The notes: a model not told the origin generated them from the sequence alone. A stretch of DNA of 13,072 nucleotides from Chrysochromulina parva (GCA_002887195.1 PJAB01001647.1:1-13072); one strand, 5' to 3'; positions 1-9,267 are shown, counted from the stretch's first letter. Numbers and translations are program-made.

Positions 1-339
1 GAGCTCGGGGAAGCGGTACCGGACCCGGACGGTGGGTCGATTTAGCATCCCTGAAAGCCTCGCGCCCCCGCATGTACGCGCTCGGCCGCGCGGGACGGCC
101 GCGAAGTCGCCATTTTACAGTGAAAAGGTGGTCGAAAACCAAATTAGCCCTTCATATTCTAGTTTTCAGCAATTTATCCGGATCTTAGCATTTTGGGGGG
201 GCATGCATCCATATTCCGCGTTCAAAAAAACCGTGTGCTAAGTTCCACAACCCATGCCATCCATACGGAGAGGTTGGCAACTCAACAGTACGGTACAGTC
301 TGTGAGCCGCTCCGCGCCGCACCAAGTTGTCCAAGGGCC
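1..339. other. Gene-free left edge with AT-rich patch
   Basis: No open frame here resembles a protein. The stretch begins GC-rich and changes to a clearly AT-rich block at about 115-240, which stands out from the GC-rich surroundings. The block includes a G7 run at about 194-200. It lies downstream of the stop codon of the minus-strand oxygenase gene, so it probably includes that gene's 3' UTR and termination region. The AT-rich block could also be the remnant of a dispersed repeat. I recognise no known element and see no clear terminal repeats. Confidence 0.4.
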
Positions 340-2382
340 TCACGCAAAGACGCAATAGCCGTGCCGTTCCAAGATTTGCAGCACGGCAGCCACCGTCTTG
401 AACCGCACCTTGAGCAGCGCACCATCCGGCCTCGCGCCCTCTGAATTCGCACCTCTCCATGCCTGCCTCGCGCTGAAGTTGCTGGGCGCCGTACGAAGCC
501 ATTCCATCAGGGGCACCAGCGCGACCGGCGTACACAACTCCAGACGTAGCAAAGAGCCAAGCTCCTCATGTCCGAAATGGGAGTGAACCACGAAGATCGC
601 GTCGCTCGCGCTGGCCGCCGCGCATGTGTCGACAAAGAGGTCGGACGCGCCGGTCAGTCGCTCGTGCCCACCGCAGCGCGTCGGCAAGAGCCGCCCGCCA
701 CCCTTTTCTTGCGAGCCCAAGCTCGCCTCTGCCCCGTCCTCGCCCTCCTCGTACCCACCGCCCCTCCCCATCCCCAACCCACCTCCCTTCCCCCTCCTTA
801 CCCCTTCCCCCTTGTACTCACCTCCCTTCCCCTTGCCTGCGCCCTTGGCTTCCTTGCCTTCCTCCTCCTCTTCCTTCTCCTCCTCCTCCTCGTCCTCCTC
901 CTCGTCCTCCTCCTCCTCGTCGTCGTCCTCGTCGTCGTCGTTCGAGGTTCCGGGCGCCGTCTCGGGCAGTCGTATCAGGACGGCGAGCGGGCTGCGTGCG
1001 AATCGCGTGCCTCGCTTGATGGTGGTAGGATGGGCCGTCCCATCGCTTGATAGGCCATCGGATAGGCCGATGGCCGATGACGGTGGTAGGCGCATTCGAA
1101 CCGTTCGCGGCAGCCCCAAACCCTCGGGCAGCAGCAGCGCGGGCGAGAGGGCGTGCAGTTCAGCCTGAGCGAGGGACAATAGAGGACCGAGCTGCCGCCG
1201 CCCATCGCTCATCGAATGCATGCAGAGCGGCGCCCTCGCGTCGCCGTGGGCGAGCAAGCGTTGGCGTAGTGCGTCCACGATGAGGTCGGCCCAGCACGTG
1301 CCCATCAAACTGATGTTGATCGAGACGGAGTCAATCAGCATGCAGTCAGCATGCAGTCAGCATGCAGTCAGCATGCAATCAGCATGCAATCAGCATGCAA
1401 TCAGCTCGCCCACCTAATGTTGATCGAGACGGAGTCTTCGACGCATTGGACGCGGTGCCACATGCCCGCGGGCACGTAGAGCACCGAGCCGGGGCGCAGT
1501 GTCACCTCCTCCGCGTCGTCGAAGAAGCTGCTTGGAGGCGCAGCATCGAAGGGACCTCTCGCATGCTGCGCATGCACCTGCAATCGGACGCCATCGGGCG
1601 TGCCATCAGATGGGCACTCGGATGTCATCAGAGGTGCACTCAGATACGCAACCAGACGCCGCCATAAGAGGCCCTCAGTGGCGCGCGTGCACCTTGGCCT
1701 GTTGCTCGGCGGCTGTGCGCACGGCGTGCGTGCCGTGACCCCACTGCGGCGTGCAGCCTCGGACCGGCACGCGCACCGCCGAGGGTTTGAGCCGCCAGCG
1801 CTTCTCGCCGCTCAGCTGAAGCGTAAAGTTCTCCATAAAATCAAAGTGCCATTCGGTCACGTGGCCGGCGCGCGACACGAAGGTCTCCACCTCGCTCCGC
1901 GGCGCGCCGTCGGCGTAGAGCGCGCCAAAGGAGAGGCCCACCTGCTGCGATAGCGCCGTCACCAGCAGCTCGGACAGCTCCTCGGGCGCGCGGAAGTAGA
2001 GCGAGCCGCCGGCTCGGTGGCAGGCGAGGGCTGCCTCGCGGTCGGCCGTCTTGATGCTCTGGTTGGCGCCGCGCGCGCCGCCACCACCGGCGAGGCCGCG
2101 TGCAAACCACACGTGCACCTCATCGGATGGCGACTCGCGCAGCAGTCGTCGCACCGACAGCTTGTGCAACTGCTCGCGCACGAGGGCATCGATCCGACCA
2201 CGGCCGCCCTGGACGGCGAGGGCCTTCTGGCGCCAGTGGCGCCGCAGGAAGAGAGCCGGCGTGAGCGGATGGCACAGCTGCGCGAGGAGAGGGCAACGCG
2301 CGCCCTCGGAGCTGCCGATTGCCGGGCACGCGCGTCGCGCCGCTCGGCTTGCGAGCCGCTTGCGCGTGACGAAGACACCCAT
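340..2382 (-). CDS. JmjC/cupin-type 2-oxoglutarate oxygenase (ribosomal-oxygenase NO66/MINA53-like), three exons
   Basis: Predicted Fe(II)/2-oxoglutarate-dependent hydroxylase of the cupin-like JmjC family, whose known members (NO66, MINA53, YcfD) hydroxylate histidine or arginine in ribosomal proteins. I infer exons at 2382-1693, 1577-1414 and 1309-340. Both splices keep the frame, giving 607 residues. Visible features are an N-terminal segment RRHWRQKALAV near residue 48, as in this family, the iron ligands H179 and D181 in TEWHFDF, a following GEKRWRL strand (about 192-198), and the second histidine H271 in VPAGMWHRV. After this comes SLMGTCWADLIVDALRQ, then an Asp/Glu-rich run at about residues 406-440, a Gly/Lys-rich linker, and a C-terminal region rich in Leu that probably corresponds to the family's winged-helix part. 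ATG at 2382 is the first good start and faces CCT4 divergently. The substrate is unknown; the fold assignment is firm, the ribosomal substrate is inference. Confidence 0.82.
858..942. repeat. Trinucleotide-rich run encoding the acidic tract
   Basis: The run is built of TCC, TCG and TTC triplets on the plus strand, which read as GAG/GAC/GAA codons in the minus-strand oxygenase. It encodes an uninterrupted Asp/Glu tract at about residue 406 onward. The frame stays open through it, so it looks like a coding repeat expansion in a linker between the catalytic core and the C-terminal region rather than a break. Confidence 0.8.
1310..1413 (-). other. Intron 2 of the oxygenase gene (104 nt, phase 2)
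   Basis: Reading the minus strand, the donor is TAG|GTGGGCGAG at 1413 and the acceptor is CATCAG|TTTGATG ending at 1310. Removal joins ...DSVSINI to SLMGTCWADL in frame through a split serine codon (AG|T). Neither frame alone crosses this point correctly. The intron is mostly six copies of an 11-bp repeat, and its last 23 bases nearly copy the end of the upstream exon (22 of 23 identical to 1414-1436). A CTGAT motif with its A at 1335 lies 25 nt from the acceptor, a normal branch-point distance. Confidence 0.8.
1336..1401. repeat. Six tandem 11-bp repeats inside the intron
   Basis: Three perfect copies of CAGCATGCAGT (1336-1368) are followed by three perfect copies of CAGCATGCAAT (1369-1401). 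On the transcribed strand each unit contains GCTGAC or GCTGAT, which matches the yUnAy branch-point consensus, so the intron carries an array of possible branch sites. The two blocks of identical variants suggest two rounds of local amplification. Confidence 0.95.
1578..1692 (-). other. Intron 1 of the oxygenase gene (115 nt, phase 0)
   Basis: The minus-strand donor is CCAAG|GTGCACGCG at 1692 and the acceptor is GATTGCAG|GTGCATGCG ending at 1578. Splicing joins ...AEQQAK to VHAQHARGPF without disturbing the frame, whereas read-through meets a stop at 1675. The 12 bases across the donor (AGGTGCACGCGC) are repeated with one change across the acceptor (AGGTGCATGCGC). The interior has a degenerate 11-bp period with units ending in forms of CTGATGGCA or CCGATTGCA. 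Confidence 0.78.
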
Positions 2383-2610
2383 TCTGTGGAATTTGGAGTG
2401 GGAATAAATTCATGGGGGGCGGCAGAGGGGGGCGGTGGAGGAGCAGGGTTGCACAGCAGAGCTCGTGGGTCCGAGTAAAAAAAATTAAGTCAGAGGGGTG
2501 GGGGGGAGAAAGGGGGGTTGTCTGGTCCGGGTGAGGGTCAACGGCTTCCTCCGTCGCCTTTCAGAGCTCTCTTCAGTGACTTTTTTCGCCGCGCCGCGAC
2601 CAACTGCTCC
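2383..2610. promoter_or_regulatory. Divergent promoter region between the oxygenase gene and CCT4
   Basis: Only 228 bases separate the two start codons, which point away from each other, so this gap must contain both 5' UTRs and the promoters or one bidirectional promoter. It contains a poly-A run at about 2478-2485 and a G-rich run at about 2497-2516. I see no convincing TATA box. Assignment as a promoter rests on position. Confidence 0.55.
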
Positions 2611-4194
2611 ATGGCTACCCCCGCCGTCAGGAACACCCCGAAGGCGACTGACCGGACACAGGAGAGGAGCGTGCGCGAGAGCAACATCATCGCCGCCAAG
2701 GCGGTCGCCGATGCGGTGCGCACGTCCCTCGGCCCGCGCGGTATGGACAAGATGATCCAATCGCCGTCGGGCGAGGTGGTGATCACCAATGACGGGGCGA
2801 CGATCCTGAAGAAGATGCAGGTGTCGCACCCGACCGCGAAGATGCTCGTCAACCTCTCTGCATCGCAGGACGTCGAGGCCGGCGACGGCACCACCACCGT
2901 GACCGTCATTGCCGGGGCGATGCTGAACGCGGCCGAGCTGATGCTCAAGAAGGGCATCCACCCGACGGTGATCTCGGAGTCGTTCCTGATGGCGTCGAAG
3001 AAGTCGGTCGAGATCCTCAAGGGTATGTCGGTGCCCGTCGACCTGGCCGACCGGGACCAGCTCATCAAGGCGGCATCCACCTCGCTCAACTCGAAGGTCA
3101 TCTCGAACAACGCGAGCTTGCTCGCTCCCCTGGCAGTGGATGCGCTGCTCTCGATCCTGCAGCCGAACGCGACGAATGTGGACCTGAAGGACATCGCCGT
3201 CGTCAAGCGGCTTGGTGGCACCATTGACGACACCGAGCTCGTCAAGGGCCTCGTCTTCACGCAGAAGGCGACCCATGCGGCCGGCGGCCCAACCAAGGTG
3301 GTCGACGCCAAGATCGGGCTGATCCAATTCTGCCTGTCGGCGCCCAAGACGGACATCGAGCAGAACATCGTCGTCTCGGACTACTCGCAGATGGACCGTA
3401 TCCTCAAGGAGGAGCGCAAGTACATCCTCGACATGTGCAAGACCATCTCGAAGAGCGGCTGCAACGTGCTCCTCATCCAAAAGTCGATCCTGCGCGACGC
3501 GGTCAATGAGCTCTCGCTGCACTTTTTGGCGAAGATGAAGATCTTGGTGGTCAAGGACATCGAGCGCGAGGACGTCGAATTCATCTGCAAGACGTGCGGC
3601 TGCGTGCCCATCGCAAACGTCGACACGTTCCACGCGGAGAAGCTCGGCAAGGCCGACCTCGTGCAGGAGCAGACGACAGGCGAGGGCAAAGTGATCCGCA
3701 TTGAGGGCGTGCCCGGCGCGGGCAAGACGTGCACGCTGCTGTGCAAGGCGTCGAACAAGCTCGTGCTCGACGAAAGCGAGCGCTCCCTCCACGACGCCCT
3801 CTGCGTGCTGCGTTGCCTCGTCAAGCAGCGCTTCCTCACGCCCGGCGGCGGCGCGCCCGAGATGCAGCTGAGCTATCAGCTCTCCAAGTGGGCGAACACG
3901 CTCGAGGGCATGCAGCAGTACTGCGTGCGCGCGTTCGCCGAGGCGATGGAGGTCGTGCCGTACACCCTCGCCGAGAACGCGGGCCTCGATGCCATCCAAG
4001 TCGTCACCGAGCTGCGCAACCGCCACGCCAACGGCGAGACCAACTGCGGCATCAACGTGCGCAAGGGGCGCGTGACGAACATCCTCGAGGAGCACGTGCT
4101 CGTGCCGTTGCTGGTGCACACGTCGGCCATCTCGCTCGCCACCGAGTGTGTTCGCCTCATCCTCAAGATTGATGACATCGTCATCACGCGCTGA
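2611..4194 (+). CDS. CCT4: CCT4, T-complex protein 1 subunit delta (cytosolic chaperonin)
   Basis: Subunit of the eight-membered TRiC/CCT ring that folds actin, tubulin and other proteins in the cytosol using ATP. The reading frame is intact and intronless, 527 residues, close to the usual size for the subunit. Nucleotide-pocket motifs are all present: [10 protein letters not shown] (residues 39-48), TNDGATIL (59-66), GDGTTT (91-96), the catalytic aspartate D395 in RSLHDAL, and GGGAPE (412-417). Subunit identity as delta rests on [16 protein letters not shown]-like [56 protein letters not shown] and the C-terminal [14 protein letters not shown] 2611 in CTCCATGGCT is the first ATG in this frame. 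The N-terminal tail before the first conserved helix is short. The gene contrasts with its intron-bearing neighbours. Confidence 0.97.
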   Translation: MATPAVRNTPKATDRTQERSVRESNIIAAKAVADAVRTSLGPRGMDKMIQSPSGEVVITNDGATILKKMQVSHPTAKMLVNLSASQDVEAGDGTTTVTVIAGAMLNAAELMLKKGIHPTVISESFLMASKKSVEILKGMSVPVDLADRDQLIKAASTSLNSKVISNNASLLAPLAVDALLSILQPNATNVDLKDIAVVKRLGGTIDDTELVKGLVFTQKATHAAGGPTKVVDAKIGLIQFCLSAPKTDIEQNIVVSDYSQMDRILKEERKYILDMCKTISKSGCNVLLIQKSILRDAVNELSLHFLAKMKILVVKDIEREDVEFICKTCGCVPIANVDTFHAEKLGKADLVQEQTTGEGKVIRIEGVPGAGKTCTLLCKASNKLVLDESERSLHDALCVLRCLVKQRFLTPGGGAPEMQLSYQLSKWANTLEGMQQYCVRAFAEAMEVVPYTLAENAGLDAIQVVTELRNRHANGETNCGINVRKGRVTNILEEHVLVPLLVHTSAISLATECVRLILKIDDIVITR

Positions 4195-4938
4195 GCGGCC
4201 GAGAAAGTGAGGCGCCGGGCAGACACCGCCGGGCGGCAGAGCCAAGGACGTGGGCGACGCCGCCGGATGGCGCGGACAAGGTGGGGACGATGAGAGCGAG
4301 AGTCCCCGAGCTGGCGGGAGAAATGTCGAGGTGGAGAGCCCCCCCGGGACCCATCTATGAGGGGCGGGCTCTCTCCGTCCCTCGCAACGCGTTCGAGCGT
4401 CGTCGGTCCGCCAAGCGTCAAAGAGAAGTAAAAAGTGTAATCAGCAGGACTGTGGAGCCGTGAGGCTTGCCCTGTTTTTAAAGGTGATGTCACTGGAATC
4501 TGGTCCAAATACCAAAATCAGGTCGTGGAGGGGAGATGCGATGGCCGATGCGCGGCGGGGACTCACACGGGACAGGGGTGACCGGTCCTCGTGTGCGCTA
4601 ACCCTGCAGCCAGCAGCGCAGGAACGCGTCTTCCACCGCGCCTTCGCCCGGCTTCCCCTCGCCTGGTGCACATTTCCTGTCGAGTTCGCACCGCGGTCCG
4701 CGCCCGTCCCCGACCAGCACGCCGACCCTCGGCCCCGCGGCCGCGCCCGACCCGGTCGGGCTGAGTCACGTCATGATGAGGTGACGATGAGCACTGGTCA
4801 CGAGGCGGTCAAAAATGATACCGACAGGCATCGCAAAGCGGCGGCGACTCACCTGCCTACATGCCTGCAGCGGCGCCCCTGTCGCCGTATCATGAAGCAT
4901 GGCCTGCCGTAAACAGCTAAACATCCGGCGGTCCCCGA
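4195..4938. other. Tail-to-tail intergenic region
   Basis: CCT4 and the membrane-protein gene converge here, so the stretch should hold both 3' UTRs and their poly(A) sites. No canonical AATAAA was noticed on the plus strand near CCT4. A plus-strand frame at 4460-4912 is open but begins with a non-ATG codon and has random, Arg-rich composition, so I do not call it. A minus-strand CAG|GTGAGT site near 4850 looks like a strong splice donor and may mean the membrane-protein gene extends further into this region. Confidence 0.45.
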
Positions 4939-7900
4939 TCAAAAGATCAAAAGTGATGGGGCCTTCCCATCAAATGCATCCAAAGGGTAAAAGAGGTCCG
5001 CCCAGCCGACACCCGTGCAGTTGCCCGGGATCAACTTACCGGCAAACTCGAAAAGTGGGACCCAAATCGGTAAGAACTCGGTAGGCGGGACGTACGCCCA
5101 TCGCATGAACACTGGCAGCCCAATGCGTACTGTGGTCGCGGTCAGATCGAGCGAGGGGTTACTATAGTTAGCGACCAGCTCAAAGGTTTTGCGTTGGTCG
5201 ATCCACGAAGCGGCTGCGGTCAGTTTCATGGGCAAGCACGCAAAGAGGATCCAGGCGACGCAGCAAATGTAGAAGATCCAGTATTGGTTCATCATCCGGA
5301 AGTAGAGTGTCGCGTGGTGTAGGTTGGTGAGCGCGAGCTCCTTACGAATGTACTGAGAGATGGAGGGTAGAATTTGGTGGGGTGGGGCGAGCGGGAAACT
5401 GTGAGAAAGGCGGGGATAGGCGGGGAGGGGATGGGCGGGGAGGGGAAGGACGAGCGGCTGGGGCGTCGTTATAGCGTCGTATTACATGACGGTCGGCGGC
5501 CGAGCAAGAGGAGCCCATCGCGGCCTTCCACACATCACTCGACTCAAGCCGCTCGTCGATGAGCTCCTGCGCGTTCATGTCCTTTCGGATCGCTCGCGCC
5601 GCCTGAATCTCGGCGGCGAGGGAGGAGTTGCCGTGCATGCAAGCCTTGCCGAGCAGCGCCCTGCGCATCTGGCGAGCCAGCAAGGCCCGTGTGAGCGAGA
5701 GAGCGCCAACTTGGAGTGCCCACATGATCGCGAAACGAATCCACATGGTGGGCAGCTCGCACGGCGTGATTAAGACGACGTTCTCGAGCTCCTCGAGGGT
5801 GTAGTAGCCATCCCGCCACACGAAGAAGGACACAATCGAGGGGACCACGATGCCCGAGCAGTAGATGGCGATGTCGAACTGCACACTGAGGCGCGCGATG
5901 AACTGGAGCTTGAAGATGGGGTCGTTTGCGGGGTCGGAGCCGAGCATACGCTGCTTGAGCCCGATCTTGCTCAAAACCCAGTCGGTCCCTCTCTGCAGTA
6001 AAGCGGATGTGGAGCCCGAGACGGTCATGATGGTGTTGATCTGCGTCACACACTGAATGAGCACCCACGACGGATCCACCGCCACCCTCATGTTGTTCAA
6101 GTTGAAGATGGCGTTGTTCAGCACGTATTGGAGCACCATGAAGGGGAAGAGGAAGATAGGCATCGTGTTAGGCGGCGCGACAAATTTCAAGCACGTGGTG
6201 CCGAAATACATGAGCAAGTTGACAGTGATGATGTGCACAAGAGATCCAAACGCGGGCGCAATCGTCGAGCCAGGCCCCATCGCGTTGACGATACGAGCGA
6301 AGCTGAACACGTCGAACGAGGCAACACGCGCGCAGACACGGTAGAGGACGGACACGAAGAAGAGGGCGTAGTTGATCGAGTACTGAGGCGGGTGTGTCTC
6401 CGGACGCGAGTCGTACAGAAGGACGGCGATGCTCGGCAGGAGATACACGAGCCATGAGCTCCAGTACAACCATGGATTCATGGGGATGACCTGGTCGCTG
6501 ACCGGCAAGAACCAATAGTGCTCGGTGATCGCCATCGCCATCATCCAAAAGATCGTCGTCATGAAAATGGGCGTCTCGAAGGCCGTGAGTCGTCCGCGGC
6601 GCGCCTTGTACTGCAGCCAGCGACGCGCAAACATCTGAATCGACGTTGAGGCGTGCGGGCCACCTGGGATGGAACAGTTTTTACATTGGCACGCCCACCT
6701 CGGCCTCTTGGGCCGCTTCTTTTGCACATGCTTCTTCTGCACGTGAGTGAGAGCGACTAGGCTCGGGCTGCTCGGTGGGCTCGGCGGCAGCGACGTGTCC
6801 TTGGGGCGGGGGGTGCACACTGCTCCCCGCCGTGAGCCCTCTTCCAAATCACCGTGAGCCTCGTTGTTGGGCGGCAAGGGCGGTGAGGGCGATGAGCAGG
6901 GCGGGGAGGGCGCCGGCGACGGCAACAGGACGGCACCTTTCGCATCCGTCAAGTCCTTCTCCGCCGACATGGTGGCGATGGACCCATACATCTCAACCTT
7001 GTTCTTCTTGACCGTCGAGGACGAGCTGCCCTTCCTCGCGCCCTTCCCCACTTTTAGGGACTGCCCTGTGCGCCACCTGTCGTCGAGGAGCAGGGCGCTC
7101 TTCTTGTTGAAGTGAATGATGAGCAGCGGTGTGACTATCCCATAGACCGCGTGACAGAGGTACTCGCCCGTGGCGCGCACGTGCAGCACTTCAGCGTATT
7201 CGAAGGAGGAGGCGATGGCCATCATCAAAGTGAAGACAAAGATGATGCCGCTGAGCCACACGCGAAGGTACTGGAAGCAAACCTTAGACATGACCGTCTC
7301 TCCTGTCGAGAAGATCAGCTTGTAGGTCATGTACGACAGAAGAGAGCAATAGAAGCACACGGAGAACACTTCGAAGGCGGCGCGGTTGCCATACGCGAGG
7401 GAGGCAAGCGCGATGGGGATAGCCACGGATGCCCCGCCGATGGCCGCAGGGATGCTCAACTGCAACAAAACGATCTTCAACCTCGACATGTTCGCAACTT
7501 CTTTGCCAATGCCGATCAGGCGCTTCACCTCTTCATGCTCGATATGGGAAAGGTGCTTCGCTTTCTGAGTGAGCGCGATGTCGAACTGCCGAGCGCCCCA
7601 AGCGAGTCCAGCCATCTCAAGCGCAGAGTCTGAAGCGTCTCGTATTCCGCCCGGCAAGTTCGCCCTGCGCCGCTGAGGAGCCTCGACGCCTGAGTCTTTC
7701 GCCTGAGCCTCGTCAGTGTTTTGCCTGTCCCTAAGCCGCTGCTGCTTCGCCGCGGCCACTGGGTCGAGGCTGAAGTACTCCCATCGGTCCGTCATACGGT
7801 ACAGGAAGCAACCGTCTGCGCGCGGTGGCGTCCGGAGGAGCACATACACACACAGAGCCGTCAGACCAGCTAAACCAGCGGTACAAGCAGCGGCGCAGCG

Positions 7901-9085
7901 GCGCAGCGGCGCAGCGGCTCGCGGCGGCGGCGGCGGCATCGACCGCGGCGTCAAGTGTTCAAGGGGGCGAGGGCAGCAAGGGGGCGAGGTGGGCGTGGCA
8001 AAGGGGGACGTACACGGGTAGCTCGCCGTGCTTGAAGGGTTCTTGAGGTCGAGCGAGTGCTGCCCGTCGAAGAGCTCGTTGCCTCTGATCCACCCGAACT
8101 GCTCGCACCCCTCCGACTGCAGCGCGTCGATGGTCATGTCGGCCATCCGCTCTTGCGCGATCATCCCGGCGATGCCCGCATCCGAGGCCGGGTGGGGGCC
8201 AGTGTACGTAAAGTGGATGGGCGCGGTATTCGACATGGCAAAGGCATTGGCGCGCAGGAAGTTGTACGCATCGTCGAAGTAGCAGTAGCCTCCCATCAGC
8301 AGCAGGAACGCCCACGGGTCGTTCTGCCCGAAGTGCATCTCTTCCAAGACGCCCTCGAGCCCGCTCAGTGGATTCAGAAAGCCGTAGAGGGTCGCCTTCG
8401 CGGGGGCAACGCCGCGGCGTGCCTCGAGGGGCAGCAAAAGCTCGCTGACCGGGGAGATGAGTGTCTCGAGCTCTATCCCGTGGGCAATCCCGCCCTCTTT
8501 GAAGATCAGCTTCATCTGGTTGGTCGCCTTGATCGACGAGCCCAACTGGATCGTCCTCTTCTGGTTCTTCACTCGTGAGACGCGCCCTAGAAAGAACTCC
8601 TCGCCGGTGAGGTCATCCTTGGAGTACGCAAACATGCCGACGCAGGGCGCCTTGCCCTTCAAATTCAAGTCCAGATGGAGGTCGTGGTCCGGCGGGAGCA
8701 TCTCGCGGGTAGCACGGCCGCCTCCCGGGGAGGTGGCCACAGGGAGGTTGGGCATCAAGAGCTCGCCCCATGCGACGGCTTTGCCCAGGAGCATCGTCAT
8801 GATGAACGGTGGGCCCACGATTTTGCAGACGCTCGCTATGTGAATCGGATCGCTGCTCCACTGGATCTCCAGCTTTATGTCGCCCGCATCCATCAGATGC
8901 AGCGTGATGGATCGACGGCCGTCGTTCTCCTCCTCAGACGACGACCTCGGGAGAGCCCCGCCGTCGCCGGCGACGTCCCCCGTGGTGGCGGCAGGGTTGA
9001 TTGACTTGGGTCGTGACATCATGCGCGAGATCAGGATGGATCGCTTCCTCAAGGCTCGAGCTTTATCACCAACGCCCCCATTCAT
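4939..9085 (-). CDS. Large polytopic membrane protein of unknown function, at least three exons
   Basis: I do not recognise this family. Inferred exons are 9085-8014, 7815-5486 and 5352-4939, giving 1271 residues. The first about 357 residues are mostly soluble, with conserved-looking stretches such as HFGQNDPWAFLLLMGGYCYFD and GWIRGNELFDGQHSLDL. Hydrophobic segments that look membrane-spanning lie at about 470-500, 504-527, 543-563 and 576-593. A Ser/Pro/Lys-rich linker follows (about 610-730), ending in a CQCKNC cluster (733-738) that could bind metal. A second block spans about 772-797, 805-825, 837-857, 873-903, 908-927, 1003-1024 and 1047-1069, with one more segment in the last exon. This suggests about twelve spans in a 4+8 arrangement, as in transporters or channels, but no motif fixes a function. 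ATG 9085 is chosen because the upstream in-frame ATG at 9259 overlaps the divergent neighbour. The 3' end is uncertain. Confidence 0.6.
5353..5485 (-). other. Intron 2 of the membrane-protein gene (133 nt, phase 0)
   Basis: The minus-strand donor is CGTCAT|GTAATACG at 5485 and the acceptor is CATCTCTCAG|TACATTCG ending at 5353. The frame before the donor ends ...SCSAADRH and the frame after the acceptor begins YIRKELALTNL, leading straight into a hydrophobic segment. Without splicing the frame runs into Pro/Ser-rich low-complexity sequence and stops at 5342. Confidence 0.75.
7816..8013 (-). other. Probable intron 1 of the membrane-protein gene (198 nt, phase 1)
   Basis: The minus-strand donor is CCCGT|GTACGTCC at 8013 and the acceptor is CCGCGCGCAG|ACGG ending at 7816. 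The piece is a multiple of three and open, so the frame alone does not prove splicing. Its translation is, however, Pro/Ala/Cys-rich simple sequence with repeated GCC/GCT triplets, sitting between two well-formed protein stretches (...HSLDLKNP and GCFLYRMTDRWEYFSL). Splicing would create one tyrosine codon at the junction. Retention as a coding linker is the alternative. Confidence 0.55.
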
Positions 9086-9267
9086 CGTCAATTGAGAGAA
9101 TCTCCGTGAACTATACCAGACGTCCAAATTTGGTACATAACTTGGAGAGTTGACGATGGCAAGATTTTGTGCCCGCTGTTTAAAGGAGCACCTGGACTGA
9201 CATGCATTTGTGGCAATGACTGACAGGGAAAGTGCCGCATTTGGAGCCAGTGCATGCAAAGAAAATC
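9086..9267. promoter_or_regulatory. Divergent promoter region between membrane-protein and glycosyltransferase genes
   Basis: The two chosen start codons face apart across 182 bases, and this gap is less GC-rich than the flanking coding sequence. It contains CCAAATTTGG (9124-9133), an exact palindrome matching the CC(A/T)6GG CArG-box form bound by MADS-type factors in other eukaryotes. Whether such a factor acts here is unknown. Confidence 0.5.

Noticed and set aside
1015..1081. A third intron in the oxygenase gene (GTCATC...CAAG)
   Set aside because: Removing 67 nt would throw the downstream frame out, whereas read-through keeps the well-formed RGTRFARSPLAVL stretch in frame.
568..1168. Plus-strand frames with long poly-Leu or poly-Ser/Arg runs
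   Set aside because: They are antisense readings of the triplet repeat that encodes the acidic tract of the minus-strand oxygenase. Their flanks show no family resemblance.
1336..1401. Tandem repeats considered as a CRISPR array
   Set aside because: The units are 11 bp, directly adjacent with no spacers, and lie in a eukaryotic intron.
2485..4245. 586-codon open frame on the minus strand opposite CCT4
   Set aside because: It is the mirror of a GC-rich coding sequence. The composition is dominated by Arg, His, Leu and Asp with no domain, while CCT4 on the plus strand is unmistakable.
4460..4912. 150-codon plus-strand open frame after CCT4
   Set aside because: It starts at a non-ATG codon, has random Arg/Ala/Pro composition and overlaps the likely 3' regions of two converging genes.
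7959..8060. A protein-like alternative frame (FKHGELPVYVPL) next to intron 1 of the membrane-protein gene
   Set aside because: It would need a one-base indel to follow ...SLDLKNP and cannot be spliced in frame to the next exon by any GT-AG pair I tried. I treat it as coincidence, though a single-base sequence error is possible.
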